From: Pedobacter sp. WC2423
GTDB taxonomy: Bacteria > Bacteroidota > Bacteroidia > Sphingobacteriales > Sphingobacteriaceae
Reading direction: 5' to 3'
DNA: 64,000 nucleotides
Assembly (NCBI RefSeq): GCF_040822065.1
Contig: NZ_CP162005.1
Coordinates: 3,534,001-3,598,000, forward strand
Shown: piece by piece, positions 42,799 through 51,785 of the stretch
How positions within the stretch are numbered: position 1 is the first letter of the stretch
Layout of the letters: the number at the start of each line of letters is the position of its first letter
The notes under the pieces: model-generated
What the model was told of the DNA's origin: nothing
The model's database searches: none
What the model saw: the letters and a program-made list of their open reading frames with translations, nothing else
Position numbers and translations under genes: made by a program

Positions 42799-45242
42799 TT
42801 CTTGCCCACATTTATGATGTCCGCAAATACACCGGCAGCAGTTACTTCAGCACCCGCACCAGGCCCTTTAATCACTAAAGGACGATCTTTGTACCGGTCT
42901 GTAGTGAAAGAAATAATATTATCACTGCCCGAAAGCATGTAGAAAGGATGGCTGTCATCAACCATTTGCAGGTTAATAGTCACTTTTCCTTCTTCCAGTT
43001 TTCCAATATACCGCAACACTTTATTTTCAGCGGCAGCTTTGCTTTTCAAATCTTCAAAGTAAGCCGCATTGTTTTTAAGTTCCTGATAAAAATCATCCAC
43101 ACTATCCGCAGCCATACAAGCCGGAGGCAGCATACTTTCCAACTGTACATCTGCTTCCTCTAACGGATAACCTGCGTCTCTTGCCAGGATCAGCATTTTA
43201 CGCATAAAATCCTTTCCATTTAAATCATCACGCGGATCTGGTTCAGTATACCCTTTATCCTGTGCTTCTTTGACGATCTCATGGAAAAGCACCTCATTTT
43301 TAAAGTTATTAAAGATGAAAGAAATGGTTCCCGATAGGATCGCTTCTATACTGAAAATATTATCTCCGCTCAGCATTAAATCTTTCAATGTACGAATGAT
43401 CGGAAGACCTGCCCCTACATTTGTCTCATAATGAAAGTCTACCCCATAAGTACGTGCAGCCGTTTTAAAAGCAGCATATTGCTCATATTCGGCAGAATTT
43501 CCAATCTTATTACAAGTCACCAGGGAAATGCTTGATTCTAATATTTCCTGGTAAAAGTTGACCGGATTGCTGCTTGCTGTATTGTCTACAAAAACACAGT
43601 TGGGTAAATTCATGGCTTTCATCTGCTTCACGAAGGAAGCTAAATCTGCCTGCTCCGCATTTTTGCTCAGCTCATTTTCCCAATCTGCCAGGTTCATGGC
43701 TGTTTTACTCAAATACATTTCGCGGGAATTACTGATCCCCATCACCTTCACTTCCAAATCATTGTTCTGCGCCAGCAACGGACTTTGCACCAATAACTGG
43801 CGGAACAAAGTTTTACCAATATTTCCGGTACCCAGACAAAATACATGGAGTGTTTTCTTCAGATTTTCAAAGAAAGCTTCATGCACCGCATTCACCGCTT
43901 TTGAAAGATCAGTTTTCGATAAAATAACTGATATATTATATTCTGAAGATCCTTGTGCAATTGCCCGCACATTGACCCCGTTTCTACCTAAAGCATGGAA
44001 CAATTTACCAGACATGCCCGGTGTATGTTTCATATTCTCCCCTACAATAGCCAGTACAGCCAATCCATTTTCCACTTCCGGATATTCCAGTTTTTTAGCC
44101 TGTAATTCCAGTTCGAATTCTTTACTGATGATCGCCAGTGCACTCAAAGCATCAGCAGGCTTCACTGCAAAAGTGATACTATGCTCAGAAGAAGACTGGG
44201 TAATCAAGACCACGTTAATCTGTTCCCTTGATAAAAGAGAGAATAACCTGCCACTAAAACCAGCCTTTCCAACCATTCCGCTACCAGACAAATTCAGGAT
44301 ACTGATTTCATCGATTGAAGAAATTCCTTTGATGGGAAAAGTTGAAGTATTTACCCCATGACGGATATAAGTACCCTTAAAACTTGTATTGAAAGTATTC
44401 TTGATGACAATCGGTATTTTCTTTAGAAAAGCAGGAGTCATTGTTGGCGGGTAAATTACCTTTGCGCCAAAATACGATAGCTCCATTGCTTCTGTATAAC
44501 TCAGTTCTGGTAAAGAAAATGCTTTTTCTACGATCCTTGGATCAGCAGTCAGCATCCCATCTACATCAGTCCAGATTTCAATCTCTTTTACATTCAGGGC
44601 AGAACCCCATATTGCTGCGGTAAAATCACTGCCACCACGTCCCAAAGTTGTGGTTCTTCCTTCGGTATTGCTGGCTATAAATCCGGTTACAAACAATAGT
44701 TTATCTCTATTTGCTTCATAAAAGTCCTGAATCAGCAGTTCTGTTAATGGCGTATTTACTTTGGCCTGTCCAAAATTACTATCTGTTTTAATCAGTTCAG
44801 ATCCATCTACACAAATTGCATTGGGAAAATCCTGTTTAGCAATATGGCTGATCATAAAAGCAGAACAACGCTCACCGAAACTCAGGATTAAATCTTTGGT
44901 CTGAGGACTTAATTCTTTTAAATGATAAACCGATTGCAAAACATCTTCCATTTCATTGAAGTAAATTTTCAACCGTGTAAATACTGGATTTTGTGCAGCA
45001 GCAGGAAGCAACGTTCTCACCACTTCGAAATGTTTCTCTTCAATTGCTTTGAGCTCTGCGGCATACTCCTCTGCCACCTGTGCCTTTTCTGCCATAGCCA
45101 GAAGCAGATTGGTAACTCCACTCATTGCTGAAAGTACAACTACTGGATAATCACCCTGTTCCCTTTCTTTTAGGATACTGATCAGGGTTCGTATACCTGA
45201 TGCTGATCCTACTGAAGTACCGCCGAATTTTAGAATGTTCAT
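42795..45242 (-). CDS. thrA: Bifunctional aspartokinase / homoserine dehydrogenase
   Basis: An 815-residue fusion from ATG 45242 (MNILKFGGTSVGS), the family start; an upstream in-frame start at 45296 lies inside the attenuator T-run. The aspartokinase domain (1-290) has KFGGTSVGS and TTLGRGGSDFTA. Two ACT regulatory units follow (about 310-460, with GMVGKAGFSGRLFSLL and GMSGKLFHALG). The NAD-binding dehydrogenase part begins with CLGTGNIGKTLFRQLL near 470 and includes the catalytic region EAILSGTISFIFN. The enzyme should be feedback-controlled by threonine. Expression is controlled by the leader and attenuator upstream. Confidence 0.97.
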   Translation of the reverse strand: MNILKFGGTSVGSASGIRTLISILKEREQGDYPVVVLSAMSGVTNLLLAMAEKAQVAEEYAAELKAIEEKHFEVVRTLLPAAAQNPVFTRLKIYFNEMEDVLQSVYHLKELSPQTKDLILSFGERCSAFMISHIAKQDFPNAICVDGSELIKTDSNFGQAKVNTPLTELLIQDFYEANRDKLLFVTGFIASNTEGRTTTLGRGGSDFTAAIWGSALNVKEIEIWTDVDGMLTADPRIVEKAFSLPELSYTEAMELSYFGAKVIYPPTMTPAFLKKIPIVIKNTFNTSFKGTYIRHGVNTSTFPIKGISSIDEISILNLSGSGMVGKAGFSGRLFSLLSREQINVVLITQSSSEHSITFAVKPADALSALAIISKEFELELQAKKLEYPEVENGLAVLAIVGENMKHTPGMSGKLFHALGRNGVNVRAIAQGSSEYNISVILSKTDLSKAVNAVHEAFFENLKKTLHVFCLGTGNIGKTLFRQLLVQSPLLAQNNDLEVKVMGISNSREMYLSKTAMNLADWENELSKNAEQADLASFVKQMKAMNLPNCVFVDNTASSNPVNFYQEILESSISLVTCNKIGNSAEYEQYAAFKTAARTYGVDFHYETNVGAGLPIIRTLKDLMLSGDNIFSIEAILSGTISFIFNNFKNEVLFHEIVKEAQDKGYTEPDPRDDLNGKDFMRKMLILARDAGYPLEEADVQLESMLPPACMAADSVDDFYQELKNNAAYFEDLKSKAAAENKVLRYIGKLEEGKVTINLQMVDDSHPFYMLSGSDNIISFTTDRYKDRPLVIKGPGAGAEVTAAGVFADIINVGKK

Positions 45243-45294
45243 AGTTTTAATTGTTAATCTATTGGTTTTAGAGGTATTGGTTTGGTACAAGTTC

Positions 45295-45331
45295 AAAAAA
45301 AAAAGCGCCTTCCGGTTTAGAGGAAGGCGCT
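45295..45331 (-). terminator. thr operon attenuator
   Basis: On the minus strand AGCGCCTTCC and GGAAGGCGCT pair perfectly around an 8-base loop, followed by ten T. It lies between the leader peptide stop and thrA. The leader segment GCCGGAGGC upstream could pair with the 5' arm and form an antiterminator, which would complete a classical attenuation switch; this pairing is inferred. Confidence 0.85.
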
Positions 45332-45356
45332 TTTTTATGGTTTTTTATTATGCTTA

Positions 45357-45434
45357 TTATACCAATATACACCTGCCTCCGGCTTTCCCGGTGGTGGTAA
45401 TAATAATGGATGTAAGTGTTGAATTATTTATCAT
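45357..45434 (-). CDS. thrL: Threonine operon leader peptide
   Basis: A 25-codon frame from ATG 45434 to TAA 45357. Its middle reads TLTSIIITTTGKAG: of ten residues from Thr6 to Thr15, five are Thr and three are Ile. This is the same logic and nearly the same end (TTTG-AG) as E. coli ThrL. It lies 26 bases ahead of the attenuator and 114 bases ahead of thrA. Ribosome stalling at Thr or Ile codons would favour read-through. It is too short to stand without context, but the context makes it very convincing. Confidence 0.85.
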   Translation of the reverse strand: MINNSTLTSIIITTTGKAGGRCILV

Positions 45435-45608
45435 ATGTTCATAACAATATTGCTTCGGTATTGCTATACCCTAAAGTAAAGTTATATTTTCCTAATAAGC
45501 AAGAAAACATGAAAAAAAATTATCAGCAAATAAATACACCTGACTAAAATTATTCAGTGTTCTCAAAAAGCAGCCTCCTGTTTTTTACTTACCTTTACTG
45601 CGTAAATT

Positions 45609-46529
45609 ATGCAAGGACTAGTAATAAAATCAACAGGGAGCTGGTATCTGGTTCATGGAGAAGATGACCGTGATTATCAATGCAGGATTAAAGGAAAATT
45701 CCGGATCAAAGGAATTCAGACCACCAATCCTGTTGCAGTTGGAGATCAGGTAGACTTCGAGATGGAGCCTAATTCTGAAAATGGAGTTATTTATAAACTT
45801 CATCCCCGCAAAAATTATATCATCAGAAAATCAATCAACTTATCAAAACAGGCGCAGATCATAGCAGCCAATATAGATGAGGCCTTTCTGGTGGTTACGC
45901 TCGCCTCTCCCCGTACTTCACTAGGCTTTATAGACCGCTTTTTAGTAACCGCGGAGGCTTACAGCATTCCTTCGGTATTAATCTTCAATAAACTGGATTT
46001 ATACAATGAAGATGGGCTGGAAGTACTGGCAGAATATAAAAATATCTATGAAAGTCTGGGTTATCCGTGTTATGAAGTTTCTGCAACCGAAGGTACTAAT
46101 ATGCCCTTGATAGAAAGTTTATTAAAAGATAAAACAACCCTGTTTTCAGGGCACTCAGGTGTAGGAAAATCGAGTCTGATCAATGTGTTGCTACCAGACC
46201 GTCATATTAAAACGGGCGAGATCTCTGAATCCAGTGATAAGGGCCAGCATACCACAACTTTTGCTGAAATGCATACCCTGCCTTTTGGTGGTTACCTGAT
46301 CGATAGTCCGGGCATCAGAGAACTGGGTATTTATGATATTAAACCAGAGGAACTGAGTCATTATTTCAGAGAAATGCGTGATATGATGCATCAATGCAAG
46401 TTTCACAATTGCCGTCACATCAACGAACCTGGCTGCGCAGTTTTAGAGGCCGTTAAAAGCGGGGAAATCGAAAGCAGCCGCTATGAAAGTTACCTGAGTA
46501 TGTACCATGGCAATGAAACCAGAGCTTAA
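45609..46529 (+). CDS. rsgA: Small ribosomal subunit GTPase RsgA
   Basis: A 306-residue circularly permuted GTPase for late 30S maturation. An N-terminal OB fold (1-75) is followed by the permuted G domain: G4 IFNKLDLY, then G1 [17 protein letters not shown], then G3 DSPGI. The C-terminal zinc knuckle has CKFHNCRHINEPGC. It is divergent from the thr operon and is followed by dtd 6 bases later. Confidence 0.97.
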   Translation: MQGLVIKSTGSWYLVHGEDDRDYQCRIKGKFRIKGIQTTNPVAVGDQVDFEMEPNSENGVIYKLHPRKNYIIRKSINLSKQAQIIAANIDEAFLVVTLASPRTSLGFIDRFLVTAEAYSIPSVLIFNKLDLYNEDGLEVLAEYKNIYESLGYPCYEVSATEGTNMPLIESLLKDKTTLFSGHSGVGKSSLINVLLPDRHIKTGEISESSDKGQHTTTFAEMHTLPFGGYLIDSPGIRELGIYDIKPEELSHYFREMRDMMHQCKFHNCRHINEPGCAVLEAVKSGEIESSRYESYLSMYHGNETRA

Positions 46530-46535
46530 ACATTC

Positions 46536-46988
46536 ATGAGGGCAGTTATACAAAGAGTTACGCAGGCCAGCTGCCAGGTAGACGATACGATAACCGGTTC
46601 AATTGAAAACGGGCTGCTCGTTTTATTAGGCATTGAAGAAGCCGACAATCAGGAAGACCTGGAATGGCTCGCTGCTAAAATATTCAATATCCGGATCTTT
46701 AGTGACGAAAACGGGCTGATGAATAAATCGCTTGCAGATATAACTGGAGATATTTTACTGATCAGTCAGTTCACCCTGTTTGCAGCGACTAAAAAAGGAA
46801 ACAGACCCGGATTTACCCGCGCTGCAAAACCAGACCAGGCTATTCCGCTCTATGAAGCCATGATCAGACAACTCAGTATTTTATCAGACAAAGCTGTACA
46901 AACAGGGATTTTTGGTGCAGACATGAAAATCAGTTTGGTCAATGACGGGCCGGTTACGATATTAATTGATACTAAAAATAAAGAATAA
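46536..46988 (+). CDS. dtd: D-aminoacyl-tRNA deacylase
   Basis: A 150-residue enzyme that hydrolyses D-amino acids off tRNA. It carries MRAVIQRVTQASC at the N-terminus, the SQFTLFA motif and the cross-subunit NDGPVTILID (Gly-Pro motif) near the end. It lies between rsgA and a MazG-like gene, whose start overlaps its stop by one base. Confidence 0.97.
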   Translation: MRAVIQRVTQASCQVDDTITGSIENGLLVLLGIEEADNQEDLEWLAAKIFNIRIFSDENGLMNKSLADITGDILLISQFTLFAATKKGNRPGFTRAAKPDQAIPLYEAMIRQLSILSDKAVQTGIFGADMKISLVNDGPVTILIDTKNKE

Positions 46989-47314
46989 TGACGATACAGG
47001 AAGCACAGGATACCGTTGATCAGTGGATCAATACGACCGGAATCCGTTATTTCAACGAATTAACCAATACGGCCATATTGATGGAAGAAGTAGGTGAAGT
47101 AGCCCGCATTATGTCCCGTAAATACGGTGAGCAATCTTTCAAGAAAAGTGATGAAGCTGTAGACCTTGGCGATGAAATGGCCGATGTTTTATTCGTGCTG
47201 ATCTGTCTGGCTAACCAAACTGGTATTAACCTGACCGAAGCAATGGAGAAAAACCTGGTGAAAAAGAGTATCAGGGATGCCGACAGGCATAAAAATAATG
47301 AGAAGCTGAAATAA
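46988..47314 (+). CDS. MazG-like nucleotide pyrophosphohydrolase
   Basis: A 108-residue single-domain MazG/NTP-PPase fold. The metal-binding pattern is present in LMEEVGEVARIMSR (ExxE) and DLGDEMADVLFVLICLA (ExxD). It would hydrolyse non-canonical or damaged nucleoside triphosphates to monophosphates. It is the last gene of rsgA-dtd-mazG-like, with start and stop overlapping by a single base. Confidence 0.9.
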   Translation: MTIQEAQDTVDQWINTTGIRYFNELTNTAILMEEVGEVARIMSRKYGEQSFKKSDEAVDLGDEMADVLFVLICLANQTGINLTEAMEKNLVKKSIRDADRHKNNEKLK

Positions 47315-47332
47315 AGCAACAGGGTCAATTAA

Positions 47333-47407
47333 AAAAAACAAGGACCTGTTTTCGTACTGGAATTCATGAAGAATGAATCAGGTACTGAAAACAGGTCCTT
47401 GTTTTTT
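47333..47407. terminator. Large bidirectional hairpin with 21-bp perfect stem
   Basis: Bases 47333-47353 and 47387-47407 are perfect inverted complements of 21 bases (ACAAGGACCTGTTTTC within the left arm). The 33-base loop holds a smaller ATTCAT/ATGAAT stem. A-run and T-run lie at the ends. It separates two converging operons. Confidence 0.9.
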
Positions 47408-47424
47408 AACTGGCTCTTATCTTT

Positions 47425-47817
47425 TTATAAGTGTGCTTTAATTTTCTGAGCGGCTTCCTGCAATTCTTCCTGCGTAGGGTTCAGCTTCGCTTTACTAAAA
47501 TTCATATCCCCCACTGCGTTCATAGGGATCAAATGGATATGTACATGAGGTACTTCCAGACCAATAACGGCCATTCCTACTTTTACACATGGAAAAGCTT
47601 TCTTTAGCGCTACTGCTACAATCTTTGCAAATAAGGTAAGTCCGAAATAACTTTCTTCGTCCATATCAAATATATAATCAATTTCTTGTTTAGGGATCAC
47701 CAGTAAATGTCCCATCGTTAAAGGACTGACATCTAAAAACGCCATAAATTCTGTCGTTTCGGCAACTACATGTGCGGGAATTTCTCCGGCTACGATCTTG
47801 GAAAATATACTTGACAT
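47425..47817 (-). CDS. HIT-family hydrolase
   Basis: A 130-residue histidine-triad protein (Hint/PKCI-like). The triad VPHVHIHLIP is present, and the N-terminal FSKIVAGEIPAHVVAET and GHLLVIPKQEIDYIFDM are typical. It probably hydrolyses AMP-lysine or AMP phosphoramidates. It begins 9 bases after greA on the same strand, so the two form an operon. Confidence 0.95.
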   Translation of the reverse strand: MSSIFSKIVAGEIPAHVVAETTEFMAFLDVSPLTMGHLLVIPKQEIDYIFDMDEESYFGLTLFAKIVAVALKKAFPCVKVGMAVIGLEVPHVHIHLIPMNAVGDMNFSKAKLNPTQEELQEAAQKIKAHL

Positions 47818-47826
47818 ATAAAATGA

Positions 47827-48300
47827 TTATCTCGTGATTTCTAATATTTCAAATTCAATTTTACCGGCAGGAACTTCAATTTCAGTTTTGTCCCCTACCG
47901 ATTTACCTAACAAACCTTGTGCAATCGGAGATTTAACAGAAATCTTTCCGGTTTTAAGGTCAGCTTCAGTTTCAGCCACCAGCTGGTAACTCATCGTTGC
48001 ACCGTTTTTTAAGTTCTTTATTTTAACGATCGATAAAGCCAGCACTTTAGTCAGGTCTAATTTCGATTCATCAATTAATCTTGCAGATGCAAGTGTAGTC
48101 TTTAATTTAGATATTTTTGCTTCATGCAGACCTTGTGCTTCCTTCGCAGCATCGTACTCCGCATTTTCAGATAGATCGCCTTTATCTCTTGCTTCAGCTA
48201 TAGCTTTGGAGATCAATTGTCTCCCTGTAGTAGTTAAGTAATGTACTTCTTCTTTTAGCTTATCTAATCCTTCCTGAGTGTAGTATGTTACCTCTGTCAT
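47827..48300 (-). CDS. greA: Transcription elongation factor GreA
   Basis: A 157-residue factor that rescues backtracked RNA polymerase. The N-terminal coiled-coil (YTQEGLDKLKEEVHYLTT, ARDKGDLSENAEYDAAKEAQ) carries the acidic tip DLSENAEYD; the C-terminal part is the FKBP-like domain (SPIAQGLLGKSVGDKTEIEV). Confidence 0.96.
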   Translation of the reverse strand: MTEVTYYTQEGLDKLKEEVHYLTTTGRQLISKAIAEARDKGDLSENAEYDAAKEAQGLHEAKISKLKTTLASARLIDESKLDLTKVLALSIVKIKNLKNGATMSYQLVAETEADLKTGKISVKSPIAQGLLGKSVGDKTEIEVPAGKIEFEILEITR

Positions 48301-48474
48301 AGCTTAATTTATTATTTGTAAAACCTTTAAAATACAAACAAGACTATACCGGCAATAAGCCCACATAGTCTTGCTTCAATTAAAACGAAGATAACAGGCA
48401 ATTCTTACAAAAGCAAATCTTTTGATTTGAATTGTTTGCAAAGCCTTTAAATCCCTTAATATTTATTGAATAAC

Positions 48475-48504
48475 TTGTTTAAAGGCCTAAAACGATTACT
48501 TTTG
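48475..48504 (+). promoter_or_regulatory. Bacteroidota-type promoter of the M1 peptidase gene
   Basis: TTG at 48475-48477, a 19-base spacer, then TACTTTTG at 48497-48504. The start of transcription would be near 48511, leaving a 5' leader of about 115 bases. Confidence 0.72.
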
Positions 48505-48509
48505 AAAAT

Positions 48510-48605
48510 CTGCCTGAATTCAGCTGCCTGTTTCAGTGACTGTTTAAATTTGAAGAATAAATTTAAACAGGTCGTAAAATATGGAACCACTGAATTCAGA
48601 CAGGT
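48510..48605 (+). promoter_or_regulatory. Structured 5' leader with nested inverted repeats
   Basis: CTGTTTAAATTT (48540-48551) pairs with AAATTTAAACAG (48559-48570). CCTGTTTCAGTG (48528-48539) can pair with parts of 48589-48605 (CACTGAA, ACAGG). The palindrome CTGAATTCAG occurs at 48514-48523 and again at 48590-48599, so mutually exclusive folds are possible. No T-run follows the stems. This suggests a regulatory leader or mRNA stabiliser; it matches no riboswitch I know. Confidence 0.5.
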
Positions 48606-48625
48606 ATTGAACGAATTATAAAAAT

Positions 48626-50506
48626 ATGATGCACAAAAACATTTTCAAGATAGCTACGCTATTTTTATTGGGAGCCGTTACCACGCAGGCCCAGGAACTG
48701 TACATGCCACGGAATATCAAAGCAGCGTTCGCTAAAGGTACACGTGCGCTGGATGGCAAGCCTGGAAAAAATTACTGGCAGAATAAAGGGAAGTACGATA
48801 TGACGATCACAGTCACTCCAAATGATAAATTAGTCAAAGGAACGGAAACCATCACTTACACGAACCATAGCCCTGATACGCTGAGAAGAATAACGATGAG
48901 GTTTGTTAATAACATGCACAAACCAGAAGCACCAAGAGCAGGTTACGTGAGCAAAGACTATTTAACGAGCGGACTGGATATCAGTTTATTTACAGTAGAT
49001 GGACAGTCTTACAATGTAGACAGCAAAGACTGGGGCACTACTTCAGACATTAAACTGAACAATGCATTAGCACCAGGCAAAACTGCAACCTTTAAAATCA
49101 ACTGGAGTTATCCTTTATCAAAAGTAAGCGGCAGAGAAGGCCAGATTGACAGCACCACTTTTTTTGTAGCCTATGCCTTTCCGAGAGTTTCCGTTTATGA
49201 TGATTATAATGGGTGGGATAAAATTCCGCATACCGACAGAACTGAATTCTATAATGATTTCAATGATTACCTGCTGACGGTGAAAGCACCTAAAAACTAC
49301 GTAGTATGGGCCACAGGCGATTTAAAGAATCCGGATGAGGTGTTACAGCCTAAATTCGCAGAGAAGCTTAAAAAGTCTTACACCAGTGAAGAAGTCGTGT
49401 CTATCGCCAATGCGCAGGAAATGGCAAATGGAGAAGTGACTAAGCAAAATGAATGGAATACCTGGAAATTTGCTGCCAATCATATTACTGATGTAACCTT
49501 TGCGCTGAGTAATCATTATTTATGGGATGCAGGAAGCGTTGTCGTTGATAAAAAAACCGGCAGAAGAACAAGTGTACAATCTGCCTATGACAGCAAAGCT
49601 GAAGACTTTTCTCATGCTGCAACCTGGACTAAACTAGCTTTAGACTGGTTTTCAAATAACTGGCCGGGTGTTCCTTACCCATTCTCAAAAATGACTGCAG
49701 TACAAGGTTTTGCTGATATGGAGTTTCCGATGATGGTGAATGACTCCAGTACACCAGATATGGAATTCAGCCAGTTTGTATTGAACCATGAAATTGCACA
49801 TACTTATTTCCCTTTTTACATGGGAACGAATGAAACCCGTTATGCGCATATGGATGAAGGGTGGGCAACTACTTTAGAATACCTGATTGGTCAGCAGCAG
49901 CTTGGAAAAGAAAAAGCAGACCAGAATTACAAGAAATTCAGAGTAGAACGATGGATTAAAGATCCTTCTACAGAAGAAGATCAGCCAATTATCACCCTGT
50001 CTACCCAGGTTTCTGGTTCAGGATATGGTAATAATGCCTATGTGAAGCCTTCGCTGGCTTACCTGGCTTTAAAAGATATGTTTGGAGAGGTATTGTTCAA
50101 GCAATACCTGCATGCCTACATGGACCGCTGGAATGGAAAGCACCCTATTCCATGGGATTTCTTTAATACCATCAATGATGTTTCCAACCAAGATTTAAAC
50201 TGGTTCTGGAACAACTGGTTTTTCAGCAATAACTATATCGATCTGGCTATTGATAAAGTAACCATCAAAGGGATGACGTATAACATCTCTATTCAAAACA
50301 CAGGTGGTTTTGCGATACCTTTTGATATTAAAGTTACTTATGCTGACGGAACTACTCATGTAATCCATGAAACGCCAGCCGTGTGGAAATTCAACCAGAA
50401 AGCAATTAACATTCAATTTACTGCCGACAAGCCAGTGACTTCAATAGTGCTGGAAGGTGGTATTTATATGGATGCCAAGCCGTCAGATAACAGCTGGAAC
50501 AAGTAA
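48626..50506 (+). CDS. M1-family metallopeptidase (secreted)
   Basis: A 626-residue gluzincin with a signal peptide (FKIATLFLLGAVTTQAQ). The zinc site is HEIAH (His388, Glu389, His392) with the third ligand Glu411, an exact HEXXH-x18-E spacing. The exopeptidase motif usually written GxMEN is here changed to GFADMEFPMM. The N-terminal beta domain (about 50-260) resembles other M1 enzymes, and a C-terminal beta part follows the helical domain. It probably trims peptides in the periplasm or at the surface. It has a clear promoter and a strong terminator. Confidence 0.93.
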   Translation: MMHKNIFKIATLFLLGAVTTQAQELYMPRNIKAAFAKGTRALDGKPGKNYWQNKGKYDMTITVTPNDKLVKGTETITYTNHSPDTLRRITMRFVNNMHKPEAPRAGYVSKDYLTSGLDISLFTVDGQSYNVDSKDWGTTSDIKLNNALAPGKTATFKINWSYPLSKVSGREGQIDSTTFFVAYAFPRVSVYDDYNGWDKIPHTDRTEFYNDFNDYLLTVKAPKNYVVWATGDLKNPDEVLQPKFAEKLKKSYTSEEVVSIANAQEMANGEVTKQNEWNTWKFAANHITDVTFALSNHYLWDAGSVVVDKKTGRRTSVQSAYDSKAEDFSHAATWTKLALDWFSNNWPGVPYPFSKMTAVQGFADMEFPMMVNDSSTPDMEFSQFVLNHEIAHTYFPFYMGTNETRYAHMDEGWATTLEYLIGQQQLGKEKADQNYKKFRVERWIKDPSTEEDQPIITLSTQVSGSGYGNNAYVKPSLAYLALKDMFGEVLFKQYLHAYMDRWNGKHPIPWDFFNTINDVSNQDLNWFWNNWFFSNNYIDLAIDKVTIKGMTYNISIQNTGGFAIPFDIKVTYADGTTHVIHETPAVWKFNQKAINIQFTADKPVTSIVLEGGIYMDAKPSDNSWNK

Positions 50507-50520
50507 ATTTCAACTGCATA

Positions 50521-50556
50521 ACTGCCCTGCTGTATGTCGACAGCAGGGCAGTTTAT
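50521..50556. terminator. Bidirectional terminator
   Basis: ACTGCCCTGCTGT and ACAGCAGGGCAGT pair perfectly around ATGTCG. It separates the M1 peptidase gene from the converging DUF3999 gene and touches the stop codon of the latter. Confidence 0.9.
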
Positions 50557-51785
50557 ATTTGATCTCTTTTACTGACTTCCTGCGTCATTTTAAAAGTCAG
50601 GAACCCCAGTAAAGCAGCGACTATGACAATTGCTGCCCAGATTATCCAGCCCGGAATCCCGTCTCCTTTTGCCACCTTACTTTTTTCCTGTGGTTTTTGA
50701 TATAAAGGATTAGCAGAAATCAATTGATAGTTCAGTGGTTTCAACTCCTGCTGCAAACTATCTCCAAAAAACTTCAGGTCATAATCTGGCGCATTTGCTT
50801 TTTCATCTCCGAACAAAATCTTGTAATCCTGACCTTTTTCAAGGTAACTGATCAGACTTTGGCTCAATTGATAGCCATTGACTTTATTAAGCACCAATGG
50901 TGGGTTATCACCATTCACAATTTCAAGCTCTAAATGATTTGTTTTGGCTGAGAAGTACAGGTTAGGAATCGCTGAAGTACTGATAGAAGTATCTGCAACC
51001 AGTGTTTTCTCTTTTTGATGTACCGCATAAACCCTGATATTGCGTTTATAATACTTTTGCCCGGCCATTTCCAGGTACAGTTTATTCAATTGATAAGGCG
51101 CATTGAAACGAACCGTTATATAACTGACCTGAGCACTATCCCGCTGCTGAATCAAAGGCTTTTTAAGCTGAACATAAACAGGCGGAATACTTTGCTGCCT
51201 GTAAATACCTGCCTGCAAAATCGCTACCGGTTCTTTATTTTCATTGTTGATCTGTATCCGGAGATACCGGTAAGAACTGGAAGGGAAATTCAGCTGCTGC
51301 TGATAAGTTCCATTACCTGGTTCATTGGAAACAGCTTCTTCCAAAGAGATGTTCTCTTTAATCGCATACCATTTTTTAAGATCATCGCTTCCGGATAAGT
51401 TTACATTTCTTTGAACAGAAGCATTACGTAACTGTAAACTCAATTGATTAATGGTCAGGTGAGCTGCATTCTCCACTATAAAAGTGGTTACAGTATCCAC
51501 TTCTGCTAACATTTTCAACCTTGGGAAAGCAATAAAGTTCCGCTGATCTTTAAAAACCAGCTGATTGCCAAAAATATAAGGTGAAAACTGTTTCTTCTGA
51601 TTCAGTATCCTGATATCACCCAGATTTGCCTGCGCACCAGCAATCAGTTCAGGACTCAAATCAACCCGGTAAAACCCATCGGCTTCTACTTTTGGCAGTA
51701 CAGCCTGATACCTGAATGTTTGCTGCGCGAATACACCGAAAACACTCAGTAAAAAAGTTAGTGTTAAAAAAAACTGTTTATTCAT
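50553..51785 (-). CDS. DUF3999-type membrane-anchored protein
   Basis: About 410 residues from ATG 51785 (MNKQFFLTLTFLLSVFGVFAQ), a clean signal peptide; an upstream start at 51809 adds eight residues before it. The main part is beta-rich and periplasmic, and one C-terminal membrane helix is present (GWIIWAAIVIVAALLGFLTF). Its start overlaps the end of the DUF2339 gene by 8 bases. The two families often occur as neighbours and presumably form one envelope system of unknown function. Confidence 0.8.
   Translation of the reverse strand: MNKQFFLTLTFLLSVFGVFAQQTFRYQAVLPKVEADGFYRVDLSPELIAGAQANLGDIRILNQKKQFSPYIFGNQLVFKDQRNFIAFPRLKMLAEVDTVTTFIVENAAHLTINQLSLQLRNASVQRNVNLSGSDDLKKWYAIKENISLEEAVSNEPGNGTYQQQLNFPSSSYRYLRIQINNENKEPVAILQAGIYRQQSIPPVYVQLKKPLIQQRDSAQVSYITVRFNAPYQLNKLYLEMAGQKYYKRNIRVYAVHQKEKTLVADTSISTSAIPNLYFSAKTNHLELEIVNGDNPPLVLNKVNGYQLSQSLISYLEKGQDYKILFGDEKANAPDYDLKFFGDSLQQELKPLNYQLISANPLYQKPQEKSKVAKGDGIPGWIIWAAIVIVAALLGFLTFKMTQEVSKRDQI

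Noticed and set aside
43558..44361. 267-codon frame on the plus strand inside thrA
   Set aside because: It is antisense to a well-conserved enzyme; its Ser/Phe/Leu-rich translation is the usual shadow of a real gene.
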